From Narthecium ossifragum (lineage: Eukaryota > Streptophyta > Magnoliopsida > Dioscoreales > Nartheciaceae): a stretch of 64,000 bases of DNA. The stretch covers positions 25,127,648 to 25,191,647 of the forward strand of contig OY986967.1 in assembly GCA_963920575.1 (NCBI GenBank). Reading direction: 5' to 3'. Below, piece by piece: positions 24,301 through 35,674 of this stretch (the stretch's first letter is position 1; every line of letters begins with the position of its first letter). The notes beneath the pieces are model-generated. The model worked only from the letters and a program-made list of their open reading frames with translations. It was not told the origin of the DNA and did not search any database. A program made the translations under genes and the position numbers.

Positions 24301-25127
24301 TTATGCAATCATTTATACTTGGCAAAATAAATATACATAAATAGGAAGATCCATGGTGCTTATGTATGACTCCTCAAACATAATGATCTAGAAATTTTTT
24401 GTCTGTTTTGAAAAATGTTGGACCTTTATAACTTCTGGTGGTACAAGCTTCGAAATTACTTAAATGATGCGATTCTTCGCACTTCATAAAGTTTGGTTCA
24501 TACCAGTGCATTCTTTCATAGGGATTATGATGGTAATAATGCCAGGTCTAAGCATTCTAATAACGTTGGGACAAAGTTATGAGATATTTTTCTCACCTTG
24601 GACAGCTTATTTGTTATTCTTTACACTACTCTGCATGGATTTGGAACATTTGTGTTGTCTATGTGAGGTTTGCATTACTTGATTTAGATCTCCACATGCT
24701 TGTGTCCCACTACTCAATGAGACATGCCAATTTCACAGTATGCATGTGAATTAATGCAATCAGGATAATAATTCATTGAAACTTTGAATGTGTTCAGGCA
24801 TCAATTAGTGGTGATGGAAAGACCGACTGGGAGGAGATCATAGACAAGAATCTCATGGACGGGAGTAACCTCGAGGAGGTCAGAGAACTGGCGAATATTG
24901 CATACAGGTGCTTGAATAAGATATCAAGAAAGCGTCCTTCAATAGCTGACATAACTCAAGCTATCTCAAGAATGAAAAATCGTCACTTAATGAGGGGTGA
25001 CACCATGGCCTCTCTGATGGGGGATGCCACTGGGGTCATGCAGAAAATAGAGCTACAGCAAGTTGAACTCAGCAACATGACTAGCCTCAAAGAACACTCC
25101 TCAATAGAGCACCCCTCAATAACCTGA
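21318..25127 (+). CDS. Receptor-like protein kinase, CRLK1-like (calcium/calmodulin-regulated)
   Basis: Seven exons: 21318-21646, 21885-22038, 22628-22754, 23550-23635, 23720-23791, 24092-24295 and 24798-25127, giving 433 residues, close to Arabidopsis CRLK1 (440). CRLK1 is a plasma-membrane kinase that links Ca2+/calmodulin to cold-responsive MAP kinase signalling. There is a short N-terminus, one membrane span at about 9-32 ([20 protein letters not shown]), and then a cytoplasmic Ser/Thr kinase. Visible motifs are the glycine loop [11 protein letters not shown] (124-134), Lys145 in [16 protein letters not shown] (239-250), DFG (259-261), and [12 protein letters not shown] in the activation segment. 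It is an RD kinase with all catalytic residues. [10 protein letters not shown] and the spacing after DFG are the reasons for choosing CRLK over other receptor kinases. Calmodulin binding is inferred from the family and was not identified in the sequence. The introns are AT-rich without recognisable insertions. Confidence 0.9.
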
Positions 25128-27779
25128 GTTCGGCTTTTTATGGTCACAATGTTTGAATTGGATTAGTATGATTGAAGGTTCTCTAGACGTGTATAGAATG
25201 TGAGATGTCATTTTTCGAAGCTGTAGAAAGTTCTGTAACTTTGAGCTGAACAGATGTTCAGTTATTTAATCTCTTCCTTTCGAGAAATTAAATGCTAAAA
25301 TGTAAGTTTGGCAGAAATTGGATGTAAAGACTTTGTACAATATCATATTGTTTCAAAGCCTTGCACTGAGATTGGGTTTTTGGGTCTTAACATTACCATC
25401 CATAGAAACAGATAAAAGGGCTCTGATTAGAATGCAATTTATTGCATCTGAGTTGAAAGCCCTGCCTCATAGGTTATTTTCATTTCATGCTAACAAAGAA
25501 CAAACCTGATGCAAGAACGTCTCAAATCACACCATCGTGATGTCAAACAGCTAATGTTGAGTTCATGAACAAATACCCAAGGATAAGTTCGTCTTAGAAC
25601 AACAACCTCCTTTCACACGAGAGGCTTCTAAGTTAAAGGTGAGAAACCACCTCCCTCTCGTGCCAAGCCTACTGTCTACTGTCTTCTAAAAACAAACCAC
25701 CCCTCCCTTTGAACACAAACACCACCACAGTGGTGAGGAAAGCAACCTTTGTCCGGCAATAAACCATTTGGAACATGAGAAATTAAGACTGCTTCACTCA
25801 GATGCGTTGTTATCCTACCCAGAAACCCTTATATAGAATCAATCAATGCCATTGATACGTGGGAAGAGAGCAAGGGTAGACGCGGTCCCTTGGAGAGGGA
25901 CCATGCAGGGCATTCCAGGGGCAGCCCCACGTTATGGCCCCTGGTATTCAAGTCTCCATCTTCCCACTAGCTCTGCACAGAATTAAATATAGTCACTCAG
26001 TACCTGCTCTTTGGATCATCAATCATCTGTGGAGATGAAAAAAGAGTAGCTTTTTAAAATTTGTAGGATCCTGACAAATATCAATTTAGCCATGGTTTAC
26101 GTTACGATCACTTCAGAACACGAATTAGCTTGTGACCTTCCACTAGAAGAAGAGAGTAGAATTGTGAGCTAAGTATCCGCATGTACTGTTGTACTAAATA
26201 CATCTTGAATTTTTTCCACACAGACAAGTGTCTAGCATTGAGGTGCTCACCAACCTCTTTGTTTCATATGCTAATCACTAGAAACTTGGACAGTTTACCG
26301 GTCAAAATTGGCACGCTTTTGCCTCTTCCTTCCCTCTGTCAATAGATTTAATTAATCTACAAAAATATACAGAATCTCAGACATCAATGATAATATGAGT
26401 GCTCATCCTCACAGGCTATATCCCAAACAGTATCATTTTTCTGAGTTTATTATTCAGATAGATGATACAGTCAGAACAATAGGAGAAAAGGACAAGCATG
26501 TTGTGACATCTCTATCGGGCTCAAGAACCATCAACTTGGTTTGGTGGGGTCTTAAAGCGGCAGTTGGCATGGCTTTTCGATTGGAATGGCGTGCCAGCAG
26601 CTGAGAATGTGGGCCTCCAATGACCTCCACAGTGTTATTTTCTTCTGCTTTTCTACTCCCCTGTTGCCAACAAAACCATAAAGAGAATGGTCACAATATA
26701 ATACCGGTAGCAATGATATCAAGTAAAGAAGCATTCCGTACAAATTTAAATTTGAAAATTTTAGTAACATAGGAAATCAATATAGAAAATCTGTTGAATG
26801 AACAAGGCTAAAAGTGAATCTCTATGTTGCATAATAACATCACAGCACAGCAGGTAAGGGATAAAAAATCTGTTGGGAATGCACTAATATAAGACTTCAA
26901 AAATTTGAACCTCAGACAGTACAGAGACTAGTATCAAGAGTACATGTTATTCAACACAATATAGTATAACACTCGATCATTTATAGGATGTAGATCCTGA
27001 AGCCAATTTACGATTCACAATATATTTGCAAGCATTACTCTCCAAAAACCAACATCCAACATTTGCCCCCTCTTCAGCTTTTTATGCCCATTCTTGCCAT
27101 CTGCGTCAAATTTGATTCAACTAGCTATACATCACACTTCAAGAAGTATCATAGGAGTTTTGAGACATATATAAGCTTTATATCACCAATGAGATTTGAC
27201 TTGCAAACCTGAACTACCGAACCATCAACTGCATTCCCAGTACCAAGAACAAAAGCTACGCATGGTTGCACCTCCTTCCAGCCTTCAAGCTACAAAAACT
27301 TGATCACAGTAGAAAGTATCACGATGATAAAGCCCCTTGAAAAGCTCTCATGATCTTAATCATATTAACACTAATCACAAAGGGACGTAATAAAATAGTT
27401 CTTTGTCAGAGAATTGCTAGCATCTTCGATTAGCTAGGTCTACAGAAGCCGCTTAAAGTTGCAAACTGTATGAATGAATATGCACAGAACTGCAAAAATT
27501 TTCATAAGAAAGAGCAAGAGAAATAAGATTCGTGACAAGGTTATGACACCCGACTGTTGAGGTAACTGATAATATTTAACGTGAAAGGTACCAGATATTT
27601 ACAGTAGCACCACACCTGCACATTGGCTACACTGGCTAACAAACAAGTCACCTTGTTGCTAACACACTGGTTTTATTCTTAAACCCCCTCCTTTTCCGTT
27701 CTTTACAAGGGCAAACAAACAGCAAACTGCAAATGGAACAAACCAAACATCTCCTCTCCGCTCTTGCTCTACTTCCTCC
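25128..27779. other. Intergenic region between convergent genes
   Basis: It holds the 3' ends of the CRLK-like gene (plus) and the PI4K gene (minus). No coding region is supported. At 25877-25945 there are two short hairpins in a row (GGTCCCTTGGAGAGGGACC, and CCAGGGGC pairing with GCCCCTGG). On the minus strand a TATA-like CTATATAAGG lies at about 25830-25839, just 5' of them. This was noted, but is not enough to call a non-coding RNA. Confidence 0.4.
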
Positions 27780-29714
27780 TCAAAACTGGCAAGAAGTGCC
27801 CAGCCTCAGCTTCTGCCTCTGTCCCTTGGCCCCAGACTTGCGGCTACGGAATGCACCATGCAGCAGCTCCTGGAACTTCTCAAGGAATGCCCCCCACTCC
27901 TCTTCCCCCATGTCTGCAAGCTTCACAAAACTAGCACTTGCCGGAAGGGACTCGTTGGCACTCCTGCTCCCACCCTGAAGCCCCCCACCTCCACTACCTT
28001 TGTATTTAATGTTAGCATTGTCTCCTCTTGGAGCCACACCTAGGCAATGCTGACTCTTTTCAGTGAGACTAACACCCTTCAGTGACATGGACAGGTTTGA
28101 CACAAGTGGCAGCTTGTTATGAACAATTGGGAAGCCAGCATCTTCCAGCACATTGTTCTCTTTCTCATCTTCTTCCTCCAAACTCTCAAGTTTTGAGAAT
28201 GGGTTTTTGCTGCCAACCTTTATGCCAAGATGGTATGATGGCGATAATGTAGGCGTTGTGGGCCCATCCTCATCATCACTATCGATTTCAAACAGGATTT
28301 CATCCTCAACACCTGGTTCAACTACAGAAAAGAATGCCTCTCTCTCTGCTACCAATCTCCTAGCCTCAATGCACACAACCTCCAGCTCACTTGGCTCTTC
28401 TTCTACTCCCTTGAATTCTCGGCTCATCATCTCCCCAATCTCTGCAAGGCAGAGCCCATATGCAGCTGCTTCCTTGAGAAAAATCGTGCAGAGGACCAGA
28501 ACACGCAAGCAGGCTTCACGAATCATGGGCAATTCAGTTCGAAGCATCTCAGAGTCTTTCACTGGATCAAGCTTAGCAATGTAATCCAGCTCATCCTCAG
28601 AAAACGGGATTGATGCCTGTGGCCAATGAATCCACTCAAAATACGGATCCTCCAAGCTCTCTGGCAAGCAGAGGCCATGATCGATAGGGATGAGCTCCAT
28701 TAGACCCCCAAACCTACCAACCCCACCTTCAAGCTTCCTCACTAAGAGGTTCCCTGCATGTCTGTCAGTATTGAAAATCCTAATATCAAGTATTCCAATC
28801 CTGTGAACAGTCGCAACAGGAAAGCTCGAGGTTCCATGGTCACTGGCATCAAAATCATGGTGTATAAACTGTTGAAAGGATGCAATTTTGCTTATAGCCT
28901 GAGGCTCCCTTTCATGGGCTTTATTTATGTTACAGTTGACTCCTTCATTGACATGAAATACAGAGTGAGTGATCTTGACAAGGACCGTGGGTGGAACATT
29001 GGCAAAATGATCATAGTCCAGAAGGTACGCAGCAACCTCTCTAAAACCTGTCTCACCAACTCGAACTGACCGCTTCAAGCCCGGTTGACCTAGAGCTTTC
29101 CCAACAAAGCCTTTCGGATTGTTTGGTGCAAACGGCTCCTCATCTGTTGGCTTCACAATTGCAACACTCTCACCCTTAACATTCCTGAAGTAATAAGCAC
29201 CTCCAAGCCCACTGTGAACAGCTAAAGGATCCACACCATTTTTTATGGCCTTCACAACATCCTCAATGAGTGGTTTCATCCTATAACAGCGGTTTGAAGA
29301 ACCTAAGATTTCAATTATATCACTCCAATCTCTCTGCTGAATATCCTTTCCCCTGGGAGAGAGGCAAGGAGTGGAGGAGCTCCTGTGGAGGAAGTTCCTG
29401 GTAAGGAGTAGTGGAGAATCATTGCGGATGGCACTGAGATCATTCTTCAAGACAAGGTCACCATAAGTCAGAGAACTCTCCTCAGTGGGAACGTTCAGTG
29501 CTAGCTGCAGTCTCCTCTTCACGGTGTGAGCATTATCTCCACGTTCCAACTCGATGCCCAGGACACAGCCAGTATCAGTTTGGACAAACACCCGTCTCGT
29601 CCCAACAGGTTTACCCTCGCGGTTCTTATTTCCATGGAACTCGCTTCTGTAGGTTTGGTTCAGGACTGCGACAGCCATCTGGGTCTGGACAGGGCTGTCC
29701 AAGTTAGGAGACAT
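27780..29714 (-). CDS. Phosphatidylinositol 4-kinase gamma (ubiquitin-like domain kinase)
   Basis: A single open frame of 644 residues from the ATG at 29714 (MSPNLDSPVQTQMAVAVL). That start matches the usual N-terminus of the family, so I prefer it to the in-frame ATG at 29768, which would add 18 residues. Plant PI4K-gamma proteins carry one or two ubiquitin-like domains before a PI3/PI4-kinase catalytic domain (PF00454). Here one ubiquitin-like domain lies at about 41-107 (RRVFVQTDTG ... LLLTRN). The kinase domain spans about 160-415, with SGLGGAYYF (about 168-176), Lys188 in VAIVKPTDEEPF, the catalytic loop NTDRHAGN (Asp317) and the metal-binding DHG (345-347). An acidic tail near 478-484 (DSDDEDG) follows. 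Several plant members phosphorylate proteins rather than lipids, so the reaction cannot be fixed from sequence. It faces the CRLK-like gene tail to tail. Confidence 0.93.
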   Translation of the reverse strand: MSPNLDSPVQTQMAVAVLNQTYRSEFHGNKNREGKPVGTRRVFVQTDTGCVLGIELERGDNAHTVKRRLQLALNVPTEESSLTYGDLVLKNDLSAIRNDSPLLLTRNFLHRSSSTPCLSPRGKDIQQRDWSDIIEILGSSNRCYRMKPLIEDVVKAIKNGVDPLAVHSGLGGAYYFRNVKGESVAIVKPTDEEPFAPNNPKGFVGKALGQPGLKRSVRVGETGFREVAAYLLDYDHFANVPPTVLVKITHSVFHVNEGVNCNINKAHEREPQAISKIASFQQFIHHDFDASDHGTSSFPVATVHRIGILDIRIFNTDRHAGNLLVRKLEGGVGRFGGLMELIPIDHGLCLPESLEDPYFEWIHWPQASIPFSEDELDYIAKLDPVKDSEMLRTELPMIREACLRVLVLCTIFLKEAAAYGLCLAEIGEMMSREFKGVEEEPSELEVVCIEARRLVAEREAFFSVVEPGVEDEILFEIDSDDEDGPTTPTLSPSYHLGIKVGSKNPFSKLESLEEEDEKENNVLEDAGFPIVHNKLPLVSNLSMSLKGVSLTEKSQHCLGVAPRGDNANIKYKGSGGGGLQGGSRSANESLPASASFVKLADMGEEEWGAFLEKFQELLHGAFRSRKSGAKGQRQKLRLGTSCQF

Positions 29715-31235
29715 GGAAATGTGAAGCGATTGATGCAGGGATGGCAGCCCTTGAGATAGGGAAGCCAAGGCCCTTCTTCTCTCCCGTTAGCACGCCAAAC
29801 ACGAATGTTGACGTGGTTATGGAAAGAAGAAGAAGCGGTGCAGGATCAATCATTAAGCGTTTGCCTGTAAAGTAAACTGCCACTGTACGCCTTGGAGTAG
29901 CAGATGCATATAGCAAGTTATGATTCAGGAGTTGGTGGGAAGCCAACTACATGGTATAAGCCATTTTAACCAGAAGATGGTAAAACCTGTTTATGAGGAT
30001 AAGAGTATAAATCACAGCAAGCAAAATTACGAATATAAACATAACCATAAAAATGATTTCTACATCTATAATCAATACAGAGGGTAACAAATGACATGAA
30101 AACATTAGAGAAAAAAAATTTATCAGATATATCCATCCGGATCTTTAGCTTTAACACTTCAAAGCTTGTGAGCCTCAGATGACCATGTAGCAATTTCACA
30201 ATAAAAAATAGAAACGGGAGGTAAGATTAAGTATTACACAGCTTAGATTAAAAACAAATAGATGCACCAAATATTACAAGACTAATTCCAAATCCATAAA
30301 CTCATCATAGTAGAGAAATCACATAAAGCACGAATATTTGAAGACGAAATCAAATAAAAGCAGAGGGGCCCAAAAATAAATAAATAAATAAATAATAAAT
30401 AAAAGCTACAAGCTACAAGGTAAAGCACAAGCTGTCTATATAAATTACAGAAGCATCAAAAGGCAAATTAATTGGCACTATATCACGTATTTCTCGGTAA
30501 CAGGTCATAAACTCATATCAAACTTCTAGTACATAAGAATAGCCATCTCATGCGTGTTTTCCAACGGCTCCATTTCCCATTCTCAGAACTGTTTGTAGAG
30601 CATGCCTTCCAGCATAAGAGATCCACATTCCCACATATTATAAAGTCCATTAATGTACAACCAAAGCATTTTCCCAAATCAGCAGCTCTTCCTACGCTCC
30701 TAGCAAAATCGAAACCAGAAAACCCCAACACAGCAAACGCCATAGCCTCCAAACACTTCAAAATTAGAAAATGCAAGCATAGAACCACTCATCTCGAATC
30801 AAATCGCTCAACTCCCCACCACGACGTAATCCAGACCTAGAAACCCCCTTAACCCACCCAATAAATCTCCAAACAACGCCACAAACAATGAATCTACACA
30901 CAAAACTCACCAGAAAACTCCTACACACAGCGCTTCTTCAAGAGATCGGAGCAGTCAAAGGCCAAAACGCCAGATCGGGAAGAGATATCGCCGAACCCAC
31001 TCACCAGCCACCAGAAGCCGAGATCTGGTAAGGAAGCACGCCAAGCTCGAGCGGAGATACGCCGTCCGCCTCGTCCGCCGGCGGAACGACGACCGGCGGC
31101 CGATGCCTCGGATCCGATCGACTCCTCGATCCAACGGAGTTGATTCCAGCGGCCCCACTCCCCCAAAACCCCTCTCTGGAGCTTAAGCGAGGTTGTAAAT
31201 TAACCCGAGCAACAGAACCCGGGATATATATAACC
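29715..31235 (-). promoter_or_regulatory. Probable spliced 5' UTR and TATA box of the PI4K gene
   Basis: On the minus strand a TATA-like GGTTATATATATCCC lies at 31221-31235. About 300 bp further along, a strong donor CTG|GTGAGT lies at 30911/30910. Likely acceptors before the coding exon are GTAG at about 29947-29950 or ACAG at about 29873-29876. So transcription probably starts near 31195, with a leader exon of about 285 bp and a leader intron of roughly 1 kb. The leader exon is GC-rich, as is usual. The intron part holds an AATA microsatellite at about 30377-30406 and nothing coding. Confidence 0.5.
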
Positions 31236-31846
31236 AAACTACGATACCATCCTCCTCAGGCGCACATTGCTTCAGTCAACCAAGTCCACGTGACATGCTA
31301 TTACACGTGTCAGTACCGCTTTACACGAAACCGCTACTTTACCAATGCCAGTTACTGTCTGCCACGTAAGATAACCAGGTTAGTTAAACGTCCTCGTGCG
31401 AGGAGCGAATGTTTCTTCATTAGTTACTGTGTGGGTATATTGGGTCGCTTTCTGGGTTTCTCTCGCTCTCCTCTCGTTGGTTCGAAGGGTCTAGAAGAGG
31501 GGAAGGGAGCTGTCGGATGAGCGGGCGGGGAGGGCGATGGACGGCTGGATGGCGGCGAGGGGTCCCTACGGAGGGCGACTGTGATGGGTGGCGACGTGGA
31601 GGGATAGGATTGGGTTGGGTATGATGACGTCAGCAGGGTCAGGTCGCGTCGGCGATCTACGCCTTTAACCCAAATGCCCCTCGAGTTTCATCGGAATAAC
31701 GAGATGGTCCCAAAAATGCCCCTCGAGTTCCATCGGAATAACGAAATGCCCCTCGCTTGGTGCTCGGCCGCCGCTTGAGGGGCTTTTCTGAAATTTAACC
31801 CATTACCGAGGGGCCTCATGGAAGGGCAATGCACCGTATATTAATT
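31236..31846. other. Intergenic spacer left of the first foldback element
   Basis: No gene is supported. A short direct repeat is present: AAATGCCCCTCGAGTTTCAT at about 31672-31691 recurs with one change at about 31713-31732. The target duplication of the adjacent mobile element closes this stretch. Confidence 0.4.
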
Positions 31847-32452
31847 GGGTGCGGCTATCCGCACCACAATTTGAGCTCAACACACCACGAAAAATAATTT
31901 TTGTAAAAATAAAAAACAAAAACCCTATTTTACCCCCCTCTCTCTCTCTCCGGCGGCCTCTCTCTCTCCCACGCCCTCTCTCTCTTTCTCTCTCCCGGCG
32001 GCCTCCCTCTCTCCCGCGGTCTCTCTCTCCCAGCGGCCTCCCTCCCTCTCTCTCGCTTCTCTCTCTCCCGCGGCCCCCTCTCTCTCTCTCGCGCTTTCTC
32101 TCTCCCTCTCTCTCGCTTCTCTCTCTCCCGGCGGCCTCCCTCCCTCCCTCTCGCATTCTCTCTCTCCCGCGGCCGGCCGCGAGAGAGAGGGGGCCGCGGG
32201 AGAGAGAGAAGCGAGAGAGAGGGAGGGAGGCCGCCGGGAGAGAGAGACCGCGGGAGAGAGGGAGGCCGTCGGGAGAGAGAAAGAGAGAGAGGGCGTGGGA
32301 GAGAGAGAGGCCGCCGGAGAGAGAGAGAGGCCGCCGGAGAGAGAGGCCGGGGGAGAGAGAGAGGGGTAAAATAGGATTTTTGTTTTTTATTTTTACAAAA
32401 ATTATTTTTCGTGGTGTGTTGAGCTCAAATCGTGGTGCGGATAGCCGCACCC
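31847..32452. mobile_element. Mutator-like foldback element, copy A (606 bp, 9-bp TSD)
   Basis: The ends are inverted repeats of about 85-90 bp beginning GGGTGCGGCTATCCGCACC, a sequence that is itself a hairpin (GGTGCGG-CTAT-CCGCACC). The element is flanked by the perfect 9-bp duplication ATATTAATT at 31838-31846 and 32453-32461, the size made by Mutator-type transposases. The interior is CT-rich on the left half and GA-rich on the right half around CGCGGCCGGCCGCG (about 32168-32181), so most of the element folds into one long hairpin. No transposase is encoded. The long open frames on both strands (about 31803-32472) are a result of this composition. Copies B and C lie at 57338-58322 and 58879-59833. 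Confidence 0.92.
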
Positions 32453-32514
32453 ATATTAATTATCTTTCATGATCGCTAACGACCTCTATGTTAAGATGGA
32501 GGCTTTTGGTTGCT

Positions 32515-32860
32515 TGCATCACTTGATGCATGTATCAGTTGATACAACATCATTGTCTAAATCCATGTTTGATTGATCAGATACATAAATCGGTGTTGCA
32601 TCAGTTGATGTCACACCAGTTGATACATAAATAAATGTTTTGTTGCTTGTATCAATTGATGCAGTATTAGATCGTTTTTTTTTTTTTGGTATGTATTGCA
32701 TCAGTTGATACAGTTGTTTCATCCAATCCAATACTTCATTTTATATTTGGTTGGTATGTGATATATCACGTGATATGCATCAACTTATGCTGCATGAAGC
32801 CACCTTTTTGCATCAACTTATGCAGCATCAGTTGATGCATCTGATCAATCGAACATAGGT
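32515..32860. repeat. Cluster of ATCAGTTGAT palindromic motifs
   Basis: Directly right of copy A, the motif GCATCAGTTGATGC and variants (GTATCAGTTGATAC, TCAATTGATGC, GCATCAACTTATGC) occur roughly ten times in 350 bp, irregularly spaced. The core is a near-palindrome that contains CAGTTG. No open frame or transposon end is recognised. Confidence 0.7.
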
Positions 32861-33716
32861 TTGGATAATGACGCTGATGTATGCAACCAAACGTTTTCAT
32901 TGTTCATTGAAAAAAGATTTGTGTACATGACGTAATTACTAGTGAATGATATGTAGTGAACTACCGTGATGTTAACCAGCAGTAACTAACCATTCGTGAT
33001 AACATTTTGAACGATAGTAGACTACGAATCTTATATGATTGGAGTGTATTGAGCAAAAATTACGATGCAAATAGAATTTGCCAACGTGGAATGGCTTTTC
33101 TTCCGTTAGTCGTCTTCTAGTTTGGGGACTATAATAAAAAGACATCCTTTCCCTGTTTGCAAAAAAAACCCCAAATTTAGCTATACCTAACGGGGATATA
33201 CACGATAGGGATGTTTATCGAGGACATAACTGAAATCCATCAAAACAATCCTCACCGTCCAAACGTCGTTTGGACCACTTAAATTCCATGCAACAATATA
33301 CGCTTAAGCTAATAAAGAAACTTGTCCAATACTTATTATGCTAAACTTATGAATAGTTATTATGCTATTTTAAAACTTATCAATAGTTATTATGCTAGGT
33401 TGGATTAAAATATGGTAATGGATCCAAGACATTGGATCACATTTAGATTGGGTGCGTCGGTTACCGAGCCCGGATACTCCATGCTGGCTATTAGACCGAC
33501 AAGAGGACGGAGTCACGGAGTACCAGTGACAAATTGGTACAAATTAATGGGTCGAATATGGTAATATGTTATTGGTTGGATTTTGGAATTTTAGGTACTT
33601 TGGAGATTTGGGATGTCTCGTGACACCATGAAAAGGATTTTGGAGCATTTTGGACAGTAATTGGTTGAGTGTCCTTTGTCATTGGTATAAAAAAAATGAA
33701 AAAAAATTGGGTTTTT

Positions 33717-34127
33717 TTTATATATATCACCAACTACATTTTAGAGATTTTACAAAAAAACTCATGCATTTTCGTTTATTGCATCTCGATACCTCTATCA
33801 TTCTTAATTTGCAAAAAGACACCTGCGTTAAACTGCTGTTCCATTCCATTAATTTGATGTGAGAATCAACAAAATTACCCCTCTACTGAACATATAACTT
33901 CAATATCGATCGATCTCTATGGGTAAAAAGGCACGAGGGTTTTTACAAAATCGTGAAAATGTAGGTTCCTTTTTGCACACTAAAGGCAATGTCATCGAAC
34001 GGAAGTTAATGGCAGTGTTTTTTTTTGTAAATTAAAAAACAATAGAGGTATCATGATGCAATAAATGAAAATGTATGTGGGTTTCAGCAAAGTCATGAAA
34101 ATTTAGATGACGATATGTAAAAAAAAA
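33717..34127. mobile_element. Hairpin MITE-like element (long imperfect inverted arms)
   Basis: The left arm (about 33717-33817, with TTCGTTTATTGCATCTCGAT and ACCTCTATC) and the right arm (about 34019-34127, with ACAATAGAGGTATCATGATG and CAATAAATGAAAATGTATG) are imperfect reverse complements over about 95 bp. The centre is unique. The target duplication was not resolved, so the borders are approximate. Confidence 0.65.
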
Positions 34128-34560
34128 ATCCCTTTTTTTCTTTTGATGAGTGTATTGAAGTCATATATAGGACTTAGGCCTTCAACGACGATATTATTTA
34201 GCTAATGTCATTTTTGACCACTTTAGAATACTATCTTTGTTTACAAAACATTTAACTTTTAAAACATCGCAGGCATGAGGTTTCTGGAGAAAATTCGAAT
34301 CAACGACCTCACATAGAAAGTCGCAAATGTTTACATACTTTTATAAAATTATCATTACATGTTTTTTTTTTACAAATGATTTATATTACTTGATTTTTAA
34401 ATAAAAAGATAAGTCGAGAGACTAGTGAAATATAAAGACAAAATTCATTATAGAACTCACACAAAAGCATCCAGTCGGGGGAACTAGATGCTAACGACAA
34501 CGGTCATTACACAAAACCATCCGAGGGATCACTCTCATATGACCCTGGACTTCTAAATCA

Positions 34561-34884
34561 AAACCAAGTTTCAGAATTACCCCTATCTAACTTGGCTAGT
34601 TCGTCAGCCACCTTGTTATCCACACGTGGCACAAACAAAATCAACGCCTCCTCCAAGTGCGACGCCTCCCAGCATATCATTTGCAGATAGGTTCATATGC
34701 TATTCGGCCGATGAGATCGACCATTGAGATGGTCGATAAGATCTTTGCAGTTCATCTCAAAGATCACCCTATGTAATCCATGTCGCCGAGCTTCACCTAG
34801 CCCCAAAGTAAAGGCCTCAAGCTCAGCCCGGAGCACATCCCTCATCTTCGAACTCTCGACGCTGTCCCACAAGACCGCGCCATC
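34561..34884 (-). pseudogene. RNase H-like fragment of a non-LTR (LINE) retroelement
   Basis: Read on the minus strand, one frame gives DGAVLWDS, then LRAELEAFTLGLGEARRHGL, VIFEMNCKDLIDHLNG, and finally FVPRVDNKVADELAKL. This is the plant RNase H-like pattern (PF13456, RVT_3): AEL.A...GL..A, a middle E, and R.DN..AD.LAK near the end. One in-frame TGA (at about 34693-34695) interrupts it and there is no upstream reverse transcriptase, so it is a dead fragment. Confidence 0.7.
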
Positions 34885-35625
34885 CTACATTTTCTCGGTT
34901 ATTTGGTAGCAAAACATGGATGGAGGAAAGTGCTAAATTCCGTGAAATCCTACATTGTTACTGTCAAGCAGTTGGAAGCTAAGAAATCTCATATTTCACT
35001 TTTTAATCTCTCTCCTTTTTTATCAAAATAAAAAGGAGGTTGTATTTGTAAATTTTATCGTATGCTCTATGCTGTAAACAAGCCTTTGAACCCCAAGTTT
35101 ATTATAATTATGAAATTGTCCTCTATGGGCGTTTTTATATATGTTTGTCGCGGATACACCTATTATTTTGGTGTATGTCAACTCTGTCAAAATTGGATCA
35201 TATCAATACTTGGTTTTTAATTTCAAAATGACTCCTTTTTTGGGGTAATATACATGTTCGTAGTTGATTGCCAAGAAACATTTGAAAAAAAAAAAAAAAA
35301 CATATGATGCGGTTGATATCAAGATTCAATGAAAAAAATAAAAATATCGGATGAAGATGAGATTAAAATAAAAAAATAAGATCCCCTACTATCCCTATCT
35401 AAATATTCAAAGCTTGTATGTGTTTATATATTTGTACTCTTTATAAAACTGGTGCTAGATTGAAAATAGAATATTTTCCTAGTCCTAATTGTTACTTCCA
35501 TGATCTCATTAACATTATAGGATATTATATGTCCACATGCTATCTCCGTAAGATTTTGATAACATTCGATCAATAGTTAATGTTAAGCCGTGTTAAAAAG
35601 TAACATTTTATGATGAGACATATGA

Positions 35626-35674
<49 letters not shown>

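Noticed and set aside
28153..28584. 143-residue plus-strand frame
   Set aside because: It is antisense to the PI4K gamma coding region; composition mirrors that gene and no motif is visible.
31803..32472. Long overlapping frames on both strands (about 207 and 215 residues, Ser/Leu/Pro-rich and Arg/Glu/Gly-rich)
   Set aside because: They are translations of CT/GA repeats inside the foldback element; the two strands give mirror-type low-complexity proteins and no domain.
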